In this document: positions 43,616 through 52,663 of the stretch, piece after piece
Position numbering within the stretch: the first letter of the stretch is position 1
Layout: every line of letters begins with the position of its first letter
Assembly: GCA_902515185.1 (NCBI GenBank)
Contig: CABXTN010000005.1
Location: 1 to 56,925, forward strand
DNA: 56,925 nt
DNA from: an uncultured Pelagibacteraceae bacterium
GTDB lineage: Bacteria > Pseudomonadota > Alphaproteobacteria > Pelagibacterales > Pelagibacteraceae
Reading direction: 5' to 3'
Notes under the pieces: model-generated
Told to the model about the DNA's origin: nothing
Seen by the model: the letters and a program-made list of their open reading frames with translations, nothing else
The model's database searches: none
Translations under genes and position numbers: made by a program

Positions 43616-44365
43616 CTAAATTTCTGTAATTTTTTTTATTTTAAGTTTGGCAGTTTTATATATTTTTTCAATTGTACTTTTGGTATTCATTACTATTACT
43701 TTTTTCATTGGTCCATAAGCATGGATTAGTTTTTTTGAGCTTATACAAATTGCTACATGGCCTTTCCAATAAATAATATTACCTTTTTCGAATTTTTTTA
43801 GACTTTTTTTACCTTTTTTAAAATTTATCTGATCTTTCGTATCTCTTGGAAAATATTTATTATTATATAGATAATATAATTGAATTAAGGCTGAGCAATC
43901 GATACCATTGTATGTTCTTCCTCCCCATACATATTTCACACCATTAAATTTTTTTAAAATTTTTATAAAGTTTGACTCTTTATGATTAACAGGCTTCAAA
44001 TCTTTTTTTTTAATCCATTTATTTTTTTGATATTCTATAAAATTATTTTTATTTTTTCTTGCACAAATTCTACTATTAAATGATAAAAATATTTTTTTAC
44101 TAACAAACTTTTTCGATTTATTTAATTTAAAAACTTTATTCTTTAAGTTTATACATTTATGTGTATCAATTAATTCTTTTGAAAAGTTATTATTCTTTAT
44201 AAATCCAATATAATTATCTGATTTTGTTTTTATTTTAATCCATTTTTTTTTTTTTAATATTATTTTAAATTTTTCACCAAATAATATTTGCGAAGTGATT
44301 TCAGATTTTGTTGATGACTTTTTATAAATATTTTTATTTATTGTTGTTGAATAAAAGCTAGTCAT
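43616..44365 (-). CDS. SH3-like plus NlpC/P60 peptidoglycan endopeptidase-type protein
   Basis: This 249-residue protein has an N-terminal bacterial SH3-like region (about 1-75, with FKIILKKKKWIKIKTKSDNYIGFI) and a C-terminal NlpC/P60 (C40) cysteine peptidase domain. The catalytic cysteine lies in KYVWGGRTYNGIDCSALIQL, the catalytic histidine in WKGHVAICIS, and the third polar residue is probably His in LIHAYGPMKKV. The family cleaves gamma-D-Glu-diaminopimelate bonds in cell-wall peptides. No clear signal peptide is present, so it may act on cytosolic muropeptides, like YkfC-type enzymes. That fits the AmpG-like permease gene, which overlaps it by eight bases upstream. The lysine content is very high. 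Confidence 0.85.
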   Translation of the reverse strand: MTSFYSTTINKNIYKKSSTKSEITSQILFGEKFKIILKKKKWIKIKTKSDNYIGFIKNNNFSKELIDTHKCINLKNKVFKLNKSKKFVSKKIFLSFNSRICARKNKNNFIEYQKNKWIKKKDLKPVNHKESNFIKILKKFNGVKYVWGGRTYNGIDCSALIQLYYLYNNKYFPRDTKDQINFKKGKKSLKKFEKGNIIYWKGHVAICISSKKLIHAYGPMKKVIVMNTKSTIEKIYKTAKLKIKKITEI

Positions 44366-45734
44366 TTAAATTTATTTTATTCTTAATTTTATATAATAAT
44401 ATTAATGATGGTATTACCATTAAAGCGGTAATAATAAAAAAAATACCCCAATTTCCATTTAGCCAATCTACAAGTGCCCCCGATGAGGAAGCTAGACTAG
44501 TTCTACCAGCAGTTCCTATTGATGCTAAAAGTGCATATTGTGTAGCAGTATAATTGCGATCTACTAAAAGTGATATGAATGCTACAAAAGCCACAGTGGC
44601 AAACGCTGCAGCTATATCATCAAGTATAACGGCAAGTGCAAAAAGAAAATACGATTTATCGCTCCAAGCAAGAAGTGTAAAAAGTAAATTTGTTGTTGCC
44701 ATCAATAATCCAGCCAAAAACATAGACTTTATTACACCTGATCTTATTGCAAATACACCACCTAGAAGAGTAAAAATTACAGTTGTTAACCAACCAAAAG
44801 TTTTAGAATATAATGCAATATCGTATTTTGAAAAACCTATTTCTTTATAAAATATAACAGACATCCTTCCTAAAAATGCCTCACCAATTTTAAATAAAAA
44901 AATAAAACTTAAAATTCCAATTGCAATTTTAAAACCATTTTTTTTAAAAAAATTTACCAGTGGACCAGATATAGTTGATGATATCCATACCGTAATTTTG
45001 ACGAAAAAATTATTAGTTTTAAACTTTTTTATTATTTTTTTATCTAGTCTATTTTGATTATTTTTTTTGTTTTTAAAATCCTTTTCTTTTATAAACAAAA
45101 TACCAATATTAAATAAAATAATTATAAACCCTAATCCAATAAAAGCTATTTGCCAGTAGTTTTCTAATCCTAAATTTTCAAAATATTCTGCTAAATTTAA
45201 TGCAACTACACCACCAAGTTTATAGCCTGACCACCATCCCACTACAGCAACAGCCGCACCAGCAGCCATTAATTCTTTCTCATTTTTTGATATCTGCTCT
45301 ATTCTTAAAGCATCAACGGTTATATCTTGTGTTGAAGAGGCAATTGCTATTATTAAACCTATACCAACTACCAAAACTAAATTATTAGTTGGATTAATTA
45401 AGCTCCATAAGACCAAACAAATTAAAATTAAGGTCTGCATTAAAAATATCCATGATTTTCTGTGTCCTATTTTTTTTGACAAATAAGGAATATATATTCG
45501 ATCAATTAGTGGCGCCCACAAATAGTTAAATGCATATACTGCAAAAATTAGGCCAGCCCAACCAATTGTTGTCCTAGACAGACCATCTTCTTTTAACCAC
45601 AAACTGAGACTGCTTCCAATAATTACCCAAGGAAAACCACTTATTGCACCAAGAAGTAAAATTTTGATCATTCTCTTTTCAAAATAGTATTTAAAAAGAT
45701 CTGAGAATTTTTTATGTTTATTTATAATAATCAT
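44358..45734 (-). CDS. MFS transporter, AmpG-like (probable muropeptide permease)
   Basis: This is a major facilitator protein with about 12 hydrophobic segments. GAISGFPWVIIGSSLSLWLKEDGLSRTTIGWAGL and the YAFNYLWAPLIDR and GHRKSWI loop are typical of the AmpG/acetyl-CoA transporter branch; AmpG imports GlcNAc-anhydroMurNAc peptides for cell-wall recycling. SSTQDITVDALRIE is a further AmpG-family segment. I place the start at the ATG at 45734, with GGAG three bases upstream and an ATGA overlap with the trkH stop. A TTG at 45743 would add three residues. The length is 458 residues. The cargo is inferred from family and from the NlpC/P60 neighbour. Confidence 0.82.
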   Translation of the reverse strand: MIIINKHKKFSDLFKYYFEKRMIKILLLGAISGFPWVIIGSSLSLWLKEDGLSRTTIGWAGLIFAVYAFNYLWAPLIDRIYIPYLSKKIGHRKSWIFLMQTLILICLVLWSLINPTNNLVLVVGIGLIIAIASSTQDITVDALRIEQISKNEKELMAAGAAVAVVGWWSGYKLGGVVALNLAEYFENLGLENYWQIAFIGLGFIIILFNIGILFIKEKDFKNKKNNQNRLDKKIIKKFKTNNFFVKITVWISSTISGPLVNFFKKNGFKIAIGILSFIFLFKIGEAFLGRMSVIFYKEIGFSKYDIALYSKTFGWLTTVIFTLLGGVFAIRSGVIKSMFLAGLLMATTNLLFTLLAWSDKSYFLFALAVILDDIAAAFATVAFVAFISLLVDRNYTATQYALLASIGTAGRTSLASSSGALVDWLNGNWGIFFIITALMVIPSLILLYKIKNKINLND

Positions 45735-47176
45735 TTTCTCCAAAAAGAAGGAAGGAATAGAATTAAAATTGCAAATAATTCTAATCTACCTAATATCATA
45801 CCAACGCTTAATATCCACTTAGAAATTTCTGGAATTTTAGAAAAATTCCCATTTGACCCAATTTCAGATCCTAATCCAGGACCTACATTTGATATTGATG
45901 TTGCTGCACCAGAAATGGAAGTTATAAAATCAAGACCTGTTAAAGATAGTAGTGCGGTTAAAATAAAAAAAATTATTATGTATAGAAAAATAAATGAAAT
46001 GATCGATGCCAAAAATTTATCATTCACAGTATTATTTTCATATTTGATTATAAATACACCTCTAGGATAAATAAATTTTTTTAATTGATTGATTACAAAC
46101 CTATAGAGTATTTGAACTCTAAAAATTTTTATTCCACAAGTAGTTGACCCTGCACATCCACCGATAAACATCAAAATTAGAAAATAAAAAATAGGAAAAC
46201 TTCCCCATTTATCATATTCGCCAGTTACATATCCAGTTCCTGTCAGTATTGATATAATATTAAAAATGATTGGCCTGAAGTCTAAAAATATTAATTTTCC
46301 ATTTTTTAAAAATAAATATAAAAATAAAATAAAAATAGATATTAAAATTAGTTTAATAAAAGTTTTTATTTGTGTATCATTTATAAATATTTTTCTATTC
46401 CCATTTATAAATTTTACATAAGCAATAAAAGGAATGCTACCTAGTAATATAAAAATAATTGAGGTAAATTCAATTTTACCACTATTAAAATAACCAATTG
46501 ACTGATTGTAATTGGAAAAACCACCAGTAGCAATTGTAGTCATTGAGTGTGTAATACTATCGAAAATATTCATTCCAAAAAATTTATAAGAAAGACAACA
46601 AGCAATAGTAAGGCTCAAGTAAATAAAAATTAATTTTATTGAAATTTCCTTAGATGAGGGTAAAACTTCATTTGAAGAGTCTGTATTTAAAACTTTAAAT
46701 AGTAACATTCCTCCAACATTCATTATTGGCATTAATGTTATTGCCATTACAATTATTCCAATTCCTCCAAGCCATTGAAGCAATGCTCTCCATAACAAAA
46801 TACTTTTAGGCGCCGTTTCAAGATTGGGAATTATTGTTGATCCAGTTGTTGTAATACCCGACATACTTTCAAAAAATGAGTCTGTAAAAGACAAATTAAG
46901 ACTTGAAAAAAAAATTGGTAGAGATCCAAAAATTGCAACCGTGATCCATGAGAGAGATGTTAATAAAAATGCTTTTTGGAGATCTAACTTTTTATCATAG
47001 TCATAATTGGTGATTACAAAAAGTACGCCAAATATTATCGTAATTACAAGAGCTAAAATAAAGGATGAGTCGAGCTCTTTATATACTAATTGGGTTGTTA
47101 TTGGAATTAGCATAAATATTCCAAGTATTATCTGCAAAACCCCTAATGTAAAAAAAACTGTTTTATAATTGGACAT
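45731..47176 (-). CDS. trkH: Trk-type potassium uptake protein TrkH
   Basis: TrkH is the membrane channel subunit of the Trk K+ uptake system. The 481-residue protein has about ten hydrophobic segments with P-loop motifs in each repeat: SMSGITTTGSTII, MTTIATGGFSNYNQSIGYF, LTGTGYVTGEYDKWG with MFIGGCAGSTTCGIKIFR, and SISNVGPGLGSEIGSNG. These carry the glycine selectivity positions. The regulatory subunit TrkA is not in the window. It is the first gene of a - strand group, reading into the AmpG-like carrier with a four-base overlap. The 88-base gap to lysK has no strong promoter match on either strand. Confidence 0.92.
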   Translation of the reverse strand: MSNYKTVFFTLGVLQIILGIFMLIPITTQLVYKELDSSFILALVITIIFGVLFVITNYDYDKKLDLQKAFLLTSLSWITVAIFGSLPIFFSSLNLSFTDSFFESMSGITTTGSTIIPNLETAPKSILLWRALLQWLGGIGIIVMAITLMPIMNVGGMLLFKVLNTDSSNEVLPSSKEISIKLIFIYLSLTIACCLSYKFFGMNIFDSITHSMTTIATGGFSNYNQSIGYFNSGKIEFTSIIFILLGSIPFIAYVKFINGNRKIFINDTQIKTFIKLILISIFILFLYLFLKNGKLIFLDFRPIIFNIISILTGTGYVTGEYDKWGSFPIFYFLILMFIGGCAGSTTCGIKIFRVQILYRFVINQLKKFIYPRGVFIIKYENNTVNDKFLASIISFIFLYIIIFFILTALLSLTGLDFITSISGAATSISNVGPGLGSEIGSNGNFSKIPEISKWILSVGMILGRLELFAILILFLPSFWRK

Positions 47177-47264
47177 TTTGTTTGAACATTATTTTATGGT
47201 AAATAAATTTCAACATTATAAGAATTAATAAAACTACTAAATATATGAATTTTTAAGATTGTTT

Positions 47265-48827
47265 GTGATAGATAAAGAAAATTTAGAAAAAACAGCAGCT
47301 TGGCCTTTTATTGAGGCAAAAAAAATTTTAAGGGAAAGAAAATCCAGCATCGAGAAAAAAGGTAAAATTATCTTGCAAACTGGATATGGACCTAGTGGTC
47401 TTCCCCACATTGGAACTTTTGGAGAGGTTGCAAGAACTTCAATGGTTGTAAACGCTCTTGATAAAATTATAGATATACCAAAAGAAATTATAACCTTTTC
47501 AGATGATATGGATGGATTAAGAAAAGTTCCAGATAATGTGCCAAATAGTAAAGTTTTGGAAAATAATCTTCATAAACCCTTAACAGTTGTTCCAGATCCT
47601 TTTAATAAATACAAAAGTTTTGGAGAACATAATAATGAACTATTAAAAAAATTTTTAAATGAATTTAATTTTAAATATACCTTTAAAAGCTCAACTGATC
47701 TTTATAAAACTGGTAAATTTAACGAGACATTAAAGATAATATTAAAAAATTATGATGGGATAATGTCCATAATTTTGCCAACGCTAGGTAAAGAAAGACA
47801 AAAAACTTATTCACCATTTTTACCAATATGTCCAGAGACTCATAAAGTATTGGAAATTCCAGTATTAGAAATTGATGAAAAAAACTCAAAAATTATTTTT
47901 AATAATCAAGGTAAAAAAATAGAGAGAAGTATTTTAGATGGTAATTGCAAATTACAATGGAAAGTTGATTGGGCTATGAGGTGGTATGCTCTAGATGTTG
48001 ATTTTGAGATGTATGGAAAAGACTTAATCGAAAGTGCAATTTTATCATCTAAAATAATTAAATTAATGGGAAAAAAAAATCCAAGTGGTTTTGCATATGA
48101 ATTATTTTTAGATGAAAAAGGAGAAAAAATATCCAAGTCTAAAGGTAATGGAATTACGATTAATCAATGGTTAGAATATGCTTCACCAGAAAGTTTATCT
48201 CTATTTATGTATCAAAATCCTAAAAGAGCTAAAAAACTTTATAAAGAGATAGTTCCAAAGGCAGTCGATGAGTATTTAGATTTTATTGATAAAGGCAAAA
48301 AACAAAATGAACTTCAAAAATTAATGAATCCTGTTTGGCATGTGCATAATGGTGTAATTCCAAATGAAAAACATATTATGACTTTTTCTATGCTTTTAAA
48401 TCTAGTTGAAACAAGTAATGCAGATAGTAAAGAGTTATTATGGAAATTTGTTAAAAAATATAAAACTAATATTGATGAAAAAGAATTTCCTATATTTGAT
48501 AAATTAATAGAGTATGCAATCAAATATTATAAAGATGTTATTAAATTAAATAAAAAATATAAAACCCCTAATAATGACGAAAAAAATGCACTAAAATTTT
48601 TGATAAAAGCTTTAGATGAATGTGGTGCAGAAATGGCACCTGAAGATATTCAGACAAAAATATTTTCTGTTGGAAAAGAAAATGGCTACAAGGATAATTT
48701 GAGAGATTGGTTTAAACTAATTTATGAGGTAGTTTTTGGTGACGAAAATGGTCCTAGAATGGGACATTTCATAAGTTTCTTTGGTGTTACAGAGACTCAA
48801 AATTTAATTAAAGAAAAGATAAAATAA
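47265..48827 (+). CDS. lysK: Lysyl-tRNA synthetase, class I
   Basis: This is the class I LysRS, the archaeal-type enzyme used by many Alphaproteobacteria in place of class II LysRS. The HIGH motif reads HIGT in GYGPSGLPHIGTFGEVARTS, and KMSKS reads KISKSKGNG. DDMDGLRKVPDN and KVDWAMRWYALDVDFEMYGKD are class I LysRS blocks. The start is uncertain: GTG at 47265 (with TAAG seven bases upstream) gives MIDKENLEKTAAWPF, which I prefer; TTG at 47259 would add two residues. There is no ATG. The length is 520 residues. The gene overlaps pyrD by one base. Confidence 0.95.
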   Translation: MIDKENLEKTAAWPFIEAKKILRERKSSIEKKGKIILQTGYGPSGLPHIGTFGEVARTSMVVNALDKIIDIPKEIITFSDDMDGLRKVPDNVPNSKVLENNLHKPLTVVPDPFNKYKSFGEHNNELLKKFLNEFNFKYTFKSSTDLYKTGKFNETLKIILKNYDGIMSIILPTLGKERQKTYSPFLPICPETHKVLEIPVLEIDEKNSKIIFNNQGKKIERSILDGNCKLQWKVDWAMRWYALDVDFEMYGKDLIESAILSSKIIKLMGKKNPSGFAYELFLDEKGEKISKSKGNGITINQWLEYASPESLSLFMYQNPKRAKKLYKEIVPKAVDEYLDFIDKGKKQNELQKLMNPVWHVHNGVIPNEKHIMTFSMLLNLVETSNADSKELLWKFVKKYKTNIDEKEFPIFDKLIEYAIKYYKDVIKLNKKYKTPNNDEKNALKFLIKALDECGAEMAPEDIQTKIFSVGKENGYKDNLRDWFKLIYEVVFGDENGPRMGHFISFFGVTETQNLIKEKIK

Positions 48828-49867
48828 TGTTCAAAAAAATAAGACCATTTATATTTAAATTTGATCCAGAAACTGCACATAATTTAGCTATTCAAGCATT
48901 AAAATTTAATTTTATACCAAGTAAAAAAAAAATTAATTTTAAGAATATTGAAACTGAAATATTTGGACAAAAAATACCAAACCCAATAGGTCTTGCGGCT
49001 GGTTTTGATAAGGATGCAGAAGTATATAATTCAATTTTTAAACTTGGATTCGGTTTTGTAGAAGTGGGGACTATTACGCCTTTAAAACAATTCGGCAATT
49101 CTAAGCCTAGAGTTTTTCGTTTAGAGGAAGATAACGCTCTAATAAATAGATTAGGATTTAATAATTCAGGAGCAGATTTAGTTCAATCTAGAATAAGACT
49201 GAATCCTCCAAAGGGTCTATTTGGTATAAATATTGGACCAAATAAAGATAGTAAAAATAGAATACAAGATTATTTAATTGGCTTAAGAAAATTTTATGAT
49301 CTTGCAAATTATTTAACAATAAATATTTCTTCACCTAACACTGAAAATCTGAGAAGTTTTCACAATGAAAATGAGTTAAATGAATTATTAGATGCCATCA
49401 ACAAAGAAAAAGAATTGCTTAAAACTTCAATACCTACTGTTTTAAAAATTTCACCAGATATTAATGATAAAGAAATTGAAAAAATCTCTAATATTATTTT
49501 AAATTACAATATTTCAGCAATAATAATTTCTAATACTAGTGATAGAACAAGAGATACTTTAAAAAATATAAACAAGTTAGAGAAAGGTGGATTATCTGGA
49601 AAACCTATAGAAATAAAATCGAACTTAATAATAAATAAATTTTTTAAGAATTTAAAAAGTAAAGTTAAAATAATTGGAGTAGGTGGTGTAGACTCCGCAG
49701 AAAGTGTATACGAAAAAATAATAAATGGCGCATCATTAATTCAACTATATACAGGAATGGTGTATAAAGGTCCCAGTATAGCTAATAAAATAAGTGAAGA
49801 TCTTAATAATTTATTTAAAAAACAAGGTGTAACAAATATTTCAGAAATAGTAGGTACCAAAAAATAA
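48827..49867 (+). CDS. pyrD: Dihydroorotate dehydrogenase (quinone), class 2
   Basis: PyrD oxidises dihydroorotate to orotate with FMN and passes electrons to ubiquinone. The N-terminal helical part (PFIFKFDPETAHNLAIQALKF) that docks to the membrane is present, marking class 2. PIGLAAGFDKDAEVYN, VEVGTITPLKQFGNSKPRVFRL, GINIGPNKD, LTINISSPNTENLRSF with the catalytic serine, and IIGVGGVDSAESVYEKI are conserved. The length of 346 residues is normal. It begins on the last base of the lysK stop, and rpmB follows after 42 bases that hold a promoter. Confidence 0.97.
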   Translation: MFKKIRPFIFKFDPETAHNLAIQALKFNFIPSKKKINFKNIETEIFGQKIPNPIGLAAGFDKDAEVYNSIFKLGFGFVEVGTITPLKQFGNSKPRVFRLEEDNALINRLGFNNSGADLVQSRIRLNPPKGLFGINIGPNKDSKNRIQDYLIGLRKFYDLANYLTINISSPNTENLRSFHNENELNELLDAINKEKELLKTSIPTVLKISPDINDKEIEKISNIILNYNISAIIISNTSDRTRDTLKNINKLEKGGLSGKPIEIKSNLIINKFFKNLKSKVKIIGVGGVDSAESVYEKIINGASLIQLYTGMVYKGPSIANKISEDLNNLFKKQGVTNISEIVGTKK

Positions 49868-49869
49868 TC

Positions 49870-49898
49870 TTGACTGGAAACTTTGTAAAGCCTATACA
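49870..49898 (+). promoter_or_regulatory. Strong sigma70-like promoter for rpmB
   Basis: TTGACT (49870-49875), a 17-base spacer and TATACA (49893-49898). The predicted start, about seven bases after the -10, is 49905 to 49906, and the rpmB ATG is at 49910. The mRNA would then have only about four untranslated bases, and no Shine-Dalgarno can be fitted. Confidence 0.75.
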
Positions 49899-49909
49899 AT
49901 CAATACTTT

Positions 49910-50191
49910 ATGTCTAAGAAATGTGAACTTACTGGAAAGATACCTTTAAAGGGTCACAAGGTGAGTCATGCTAATAACAAGACTAAAAGAAGATTCCTAC
50001 CAAATCTTAAAAAAGTAAGATTCAAAAGTGAGCTTTTAAAAAAAAGTATAAAATTAACGGTGTCTAATGCTGGAGTTAGATCAGTAGATAAAAAAGGTAG
50101 TTTTGACCAATTTGTAAAATCAGCTAAAATAAGAGATCTTTCTCCAAGACTTAAAAAAATTAAAAAAAGTTTGCTTAGTAAGTCTGCTTAA
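49910..50191 (+). CDS. rpmB: 50S ribosomal protein L28
   Basis: L28 is a small 50S protein. The 93-residue product starts [38 protein letters not shown], the family signature, and ends with a basic [19 protein letters not shown] segment typical of Alphaproteobacteria. It has its own strong promoter directly upstream and a predicted leaderless or near-leaderless transcript. The transporter gene follows after two bases. Confidence 0.97.
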   Translation: MSKKCELTGKIPLKGHKVSHANNKTKRRFLPNLKKVRFKSELLKKSIKLTVSNAGVRSVDKKGSFDQFVKSAKIRDLSPRLKKIKKSLLSKSA

Positions 50192-50193
50192 TC

Positions 50194-50748
50194 ATGAATA
50201 AGATATTAGTTATCCTATCTTTTTTGATGGGTTTTATAGTTTTGGCATCAAATTATCTAGTTCAATTCCCAGTAAAATATTATGGATTACAAGAAATTTT
50301 AACTTATGGGGCTTTTACATATCCAATAGCATTTTTAGTTACTGATCTTGCCAATAGATCTTTCGGTAAAATAGTAGCACGAAATATAGTTTATATTGGA
50401 TTTTCAATAGGAATAACTTTTACACTCATATTTACTACAAATTTTGCTGATTTAATTTCAATTAGAATTGCAATTGGTTCAGGTACAGCTTTTTTAGTAG
50501 CTCAATTATTAGATGTCCAAGTTTTCGATAAATTAAGAAAAAAAAAATGGTTTGTAGCACCTCTAACCTCTTCATTCATTGGATCTACTGTTGATACTTT
50601 TTTATTCTTTTCAATATCTTTTTATGCAACAGGAATACCATGGGTCACATTATCTTTAGGTGACTTAGCGGTTAAGATATTTGTTGCTCTTGTAATGCTA
50701 ATTCCATTTAGGCTATTATTGGGCACACTTAAACCTGCCGAAGCTTAA
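50194..50748 (+). CDS. VUT/YhhQ-family transporter (probable queuosine precursor importer)
   Basis: This 184-residue integral membrane protein has about six hydrophobic segments and belongs to the VUT/YhhQ family; E. coli YhhQ imports 7-cyano-7-deazaguanine (preQ0/preQ1) for queuosine. Recognised blocks are TYGAFTYPIAFLVTDLANRSFG, VFDKLRKKKWFVAPLTSSFIGSTVDTFLFFSISFY and DLAVKIFVALVMLIPFRLLL. Cargo is by family only; no queuosine enzyme is nearby. Its stop overlaps that of the convergent speB-type gene by four bases (TTAA). Confidence 0.85.
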   Translation: MNKILVILSFLMGFIVLASNYLVQFPVKYYGLQEILTYGAFTYPIAFLVTDLANRSFGKIVARNIVYIGFSIGITFTLIFTTNFADLISIRIAIGSGTAFLVAQLLDVQVFDKLRKKKWFVAPLTSSFIGSTVDTFLFFSISFYATGIPWVTLSLGDLAVKIFVALVMLIPFRLLLGTLKPAEA

Positions 50749-51620
50749 GATAAAAATTTATAAGATAAAATTTTATAGGCTAATTTTGCTACAAGAAAGT
50801 TATATGAGTTAAAACCTTTTATTGGTGAAAGTTCATTTATATCTGCCCCAACGATTTTAGAATTTTTTGTAGCAATTTTTATAATATTTAAAGTTTCATC
50901 CCACAATAAACCACCTGGCTCTGGTGTACCGGTTGCTGGCATAATACTCGAGTCCAATCCATCAACATCAAATGTCAGATAAACTGTTTTATCTTTTATT
51001 AATTTCTTAAATTTAGTAAGATCCCATTTATTCTTATCCTTTGCCCAAAAAATATCAATTTTTGAAGAATTTTTTTTTAGGAAAGGAATTTCACTTTGAG
51101 AGATATTTCTTATTCCAAAAGAAATTACAGAAACATTAGGGTAATCCAAGCATCTTCTAATAGCCGAGGCGTGCGAAAATTTTTCTCCATTATAACTTTC
51201 ACGCAAATCTGCATGGGCATCAAAGTGTAAAAGACAAATATCTTTGTATTTTTTAACAAATGGGGCAATACACCCTGGAGTTATTGAATGCTCTCCGCCA
51301 AAGGTCATTGGAAAAAGTTTCTTTTCTAAAATTTCTTTATTTATTTTAGACATCTTTAAAAGTGCTTTTTTAATATTTTTATCAATTTTAAATGGTTTTA
51401 AAGTTTTAATACCTATTTTTTTATAAGGTTCACAGTTTAATTCTTCGTCATATAGCTCTACTTGGTGAGATGCTTTAATAATTTCTTTAGGTCCATTTTT
51501 AGTCCCTCCTCCATAACTCACTGTCTTCTCAAGACCAAATGGAATAATTATAACTTTTTCTTTAAAATTGAATTTGTTATCAATTCCTAGAAAACCATTT
51601 TTATTAGAAAGATATTTCAC
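50745..51620 (-). CDS. speB: Ureohydrolase (agmatinase-like), GTG start
   Basis: This is an arginase/agmatinase-family Mn2+ enzyme that removes urea from a guanidino compound. Metal-binding motifs are intact: GGEHSITPG, LLHFDAHADLRES with HASAIRR following, and YLTFDVDGLDSSIMPATGTPEPGGL. The length of 291 residues is typical of bacterial agmatinases. The start is GTG at 51620, forming a TAGTG junction with the DHS-like gene. In this operon the substrate could be agmatine, giving putrescine, or an aminopropylated or carboxylated agmatine derivative; no arginine decarboxylase is visible unless the adjacent PLP decarboxylase has that role. The gene symbol is by family. Confidence 0.85.
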   Translation of the reverse strand: MKYLSNKNGFLGIDNKFNFKEKVIIIPFGLEKTVSYGGGTKNGPKEIIKASHQVELYDEELNCEPYKKIGIKTLKPFKIDKNIKKALLKMSKINKEILEKKLFPMTFGGEHSITPGCIAPFVKKYKDICLLHFDAHADLRESYNGEKFSHASAIRRCLDYPNVSVISFGIRNISQSEIPFLKKNSSKIDIFWAKDKNKWDLTKFKKLIKDKTVYLTFDVDGLDSSIMPATGTPEPGGLLWDETLNIIKIATKNSKIVGADINELSPIKGFNSYNFLVAKLAYKILSYKFLS

Positions 51621-52663
51621 TATTTAAAGATTTTTGAGAAGTTTTTTCTATCTCTATTTTTCCATTCACCTTTATGATACACATCACTCGCAATTAAGGG
51701 CAAAACACTTGTTGCTTCAGCAAAAACCATTTGCTCTTTGGTTATATCAACCTTCCCCCACGAGCTTGCTTCTTTCAGAGTGGAGCTACTACAAGCACCG
51801 TCTCTTGAATCAGCAACTGTAATTTGAACAGCATATTTATGCATTTCAACATCTTTACCAAGAAGTTCTGCACAAATAACAGTATCTTGAATAAAATTTT
51901 TTGGAACACCACCACCAATCATAAATAATCCAGATCCATTTGATTGTATTTTTATTTCAGTCAATTCTCTAAATTCTCTTATAGAGTCAATAGTTATATG
52001 TTTACTTGGATTTTTTTCTTGATGAATAACCAAACCAAATCCAGCACTCGAGTCTGTAAATGCAGGACAAAATATAGGAACATTATTATTGTATGCTGTT
52101 TCTATTAAAGAGTCTTTTTTTTTGGAATTTTTTTTCAAATATTTACCCATCTCATGGATAAATTCTCTTGATGTATAACTTCTTGGTTCAAGATTATCTG
52201 CAATCTCGCATATTTTTTTATCACATTCTTGTAATTCATCTTCATCGATATATGTGTCATAAATTCTGTCGATATAGTTTTTTCTTAATTCAGTATCATT
52301 TTGAAATTGAGATCCTTGATAGTGTTTAAAACCTAAGGCCTCAAAAAAATCCATGTCAATTATGGAAGCACCAGTCGCAACTATAGCATCTACCATATTA
52401 TATTTAACTAAATCCTTATAAATATTCATACATCCTGCGGCCGATGTAGAACCAGCTAATGTTAAAAAAATTGTACAGTTTTTATCTTTTAACATTTCAT
52501 TATAAATATTGGCTGCATTAGCAACTTCCCTAGAAACAAATGACATCCTTTCCATAGATTCAATTATTTTTCTAGAATCGAATGAAGTTATATCAATATG
52601 CTCAACAGGTTTTTTTAGAAAATCTTTTTTGGTATTGTGTCCTAGTTTCTTTTTATCTGACAT
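51620..52663 (-). CDS. Deoxyhypusine synthase-like enzyme (probable homospermidine synthase)
   Basis: The 347-residue protein belongs to the deoxyhypusine synthase family. In bacteria, which lack eIF5A, several members use putrescine as aminobutyl acceptor and make homospermidine. The NAD-binding part shows TIFLTLAGSTSAAGCMNIYKDLVK and DAIVATGASIIDMDFFEALG, and the active-site region is FMIGGGVPKNFIQDT, where Lys255 lies in the position of the lysine that forms the enzyme-imine in deoxyhypusine synthase. DSRDGACSSSTLKEASSWGK follows. It overlaps the ureohydrolase by one base and abuts the decarboxylase gene. The exact substrate pair is inferred. Confidence 0.82.
   Translation of the reverse strand: MSDKKKLGHNTKKDFLKKPVEHIDITSFDSRKIIESMERMSFVSREVANAANIYNEMLKDKNCTIFLTLAGSTSAAGCMNIYKDLVKYNMVDAIVATGASIIDMDFFEALGFKHYQGSQFQNDTELRKNYIDRIYDTYIDEDELQECDKKICEIADNLEPRSYTSREFIHEMGKYLKKNSKKKDSLIETAYNNNVPIFCPAFTDSSAGFGLVIHQEKNPSKHITIDSIREFRELTEIKIQSNGSGLFMIGGGVPKNFIQDTVICAELLGKDVEMHKYAVQITVADSRDGACSSSTLKEASSWGKVDITKEQMVFAEATSVLPLIASDVYHKGEWKNRDRKNFSKIFK

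Noticed and set aside
45731-45743. TTG at 45743 as start of the AmpG-like carrier
   Set aside because: The ATG at 45734 has GGAG close upstream and makes a standard ATGA overlap with trkH, so the TTG is less likely.
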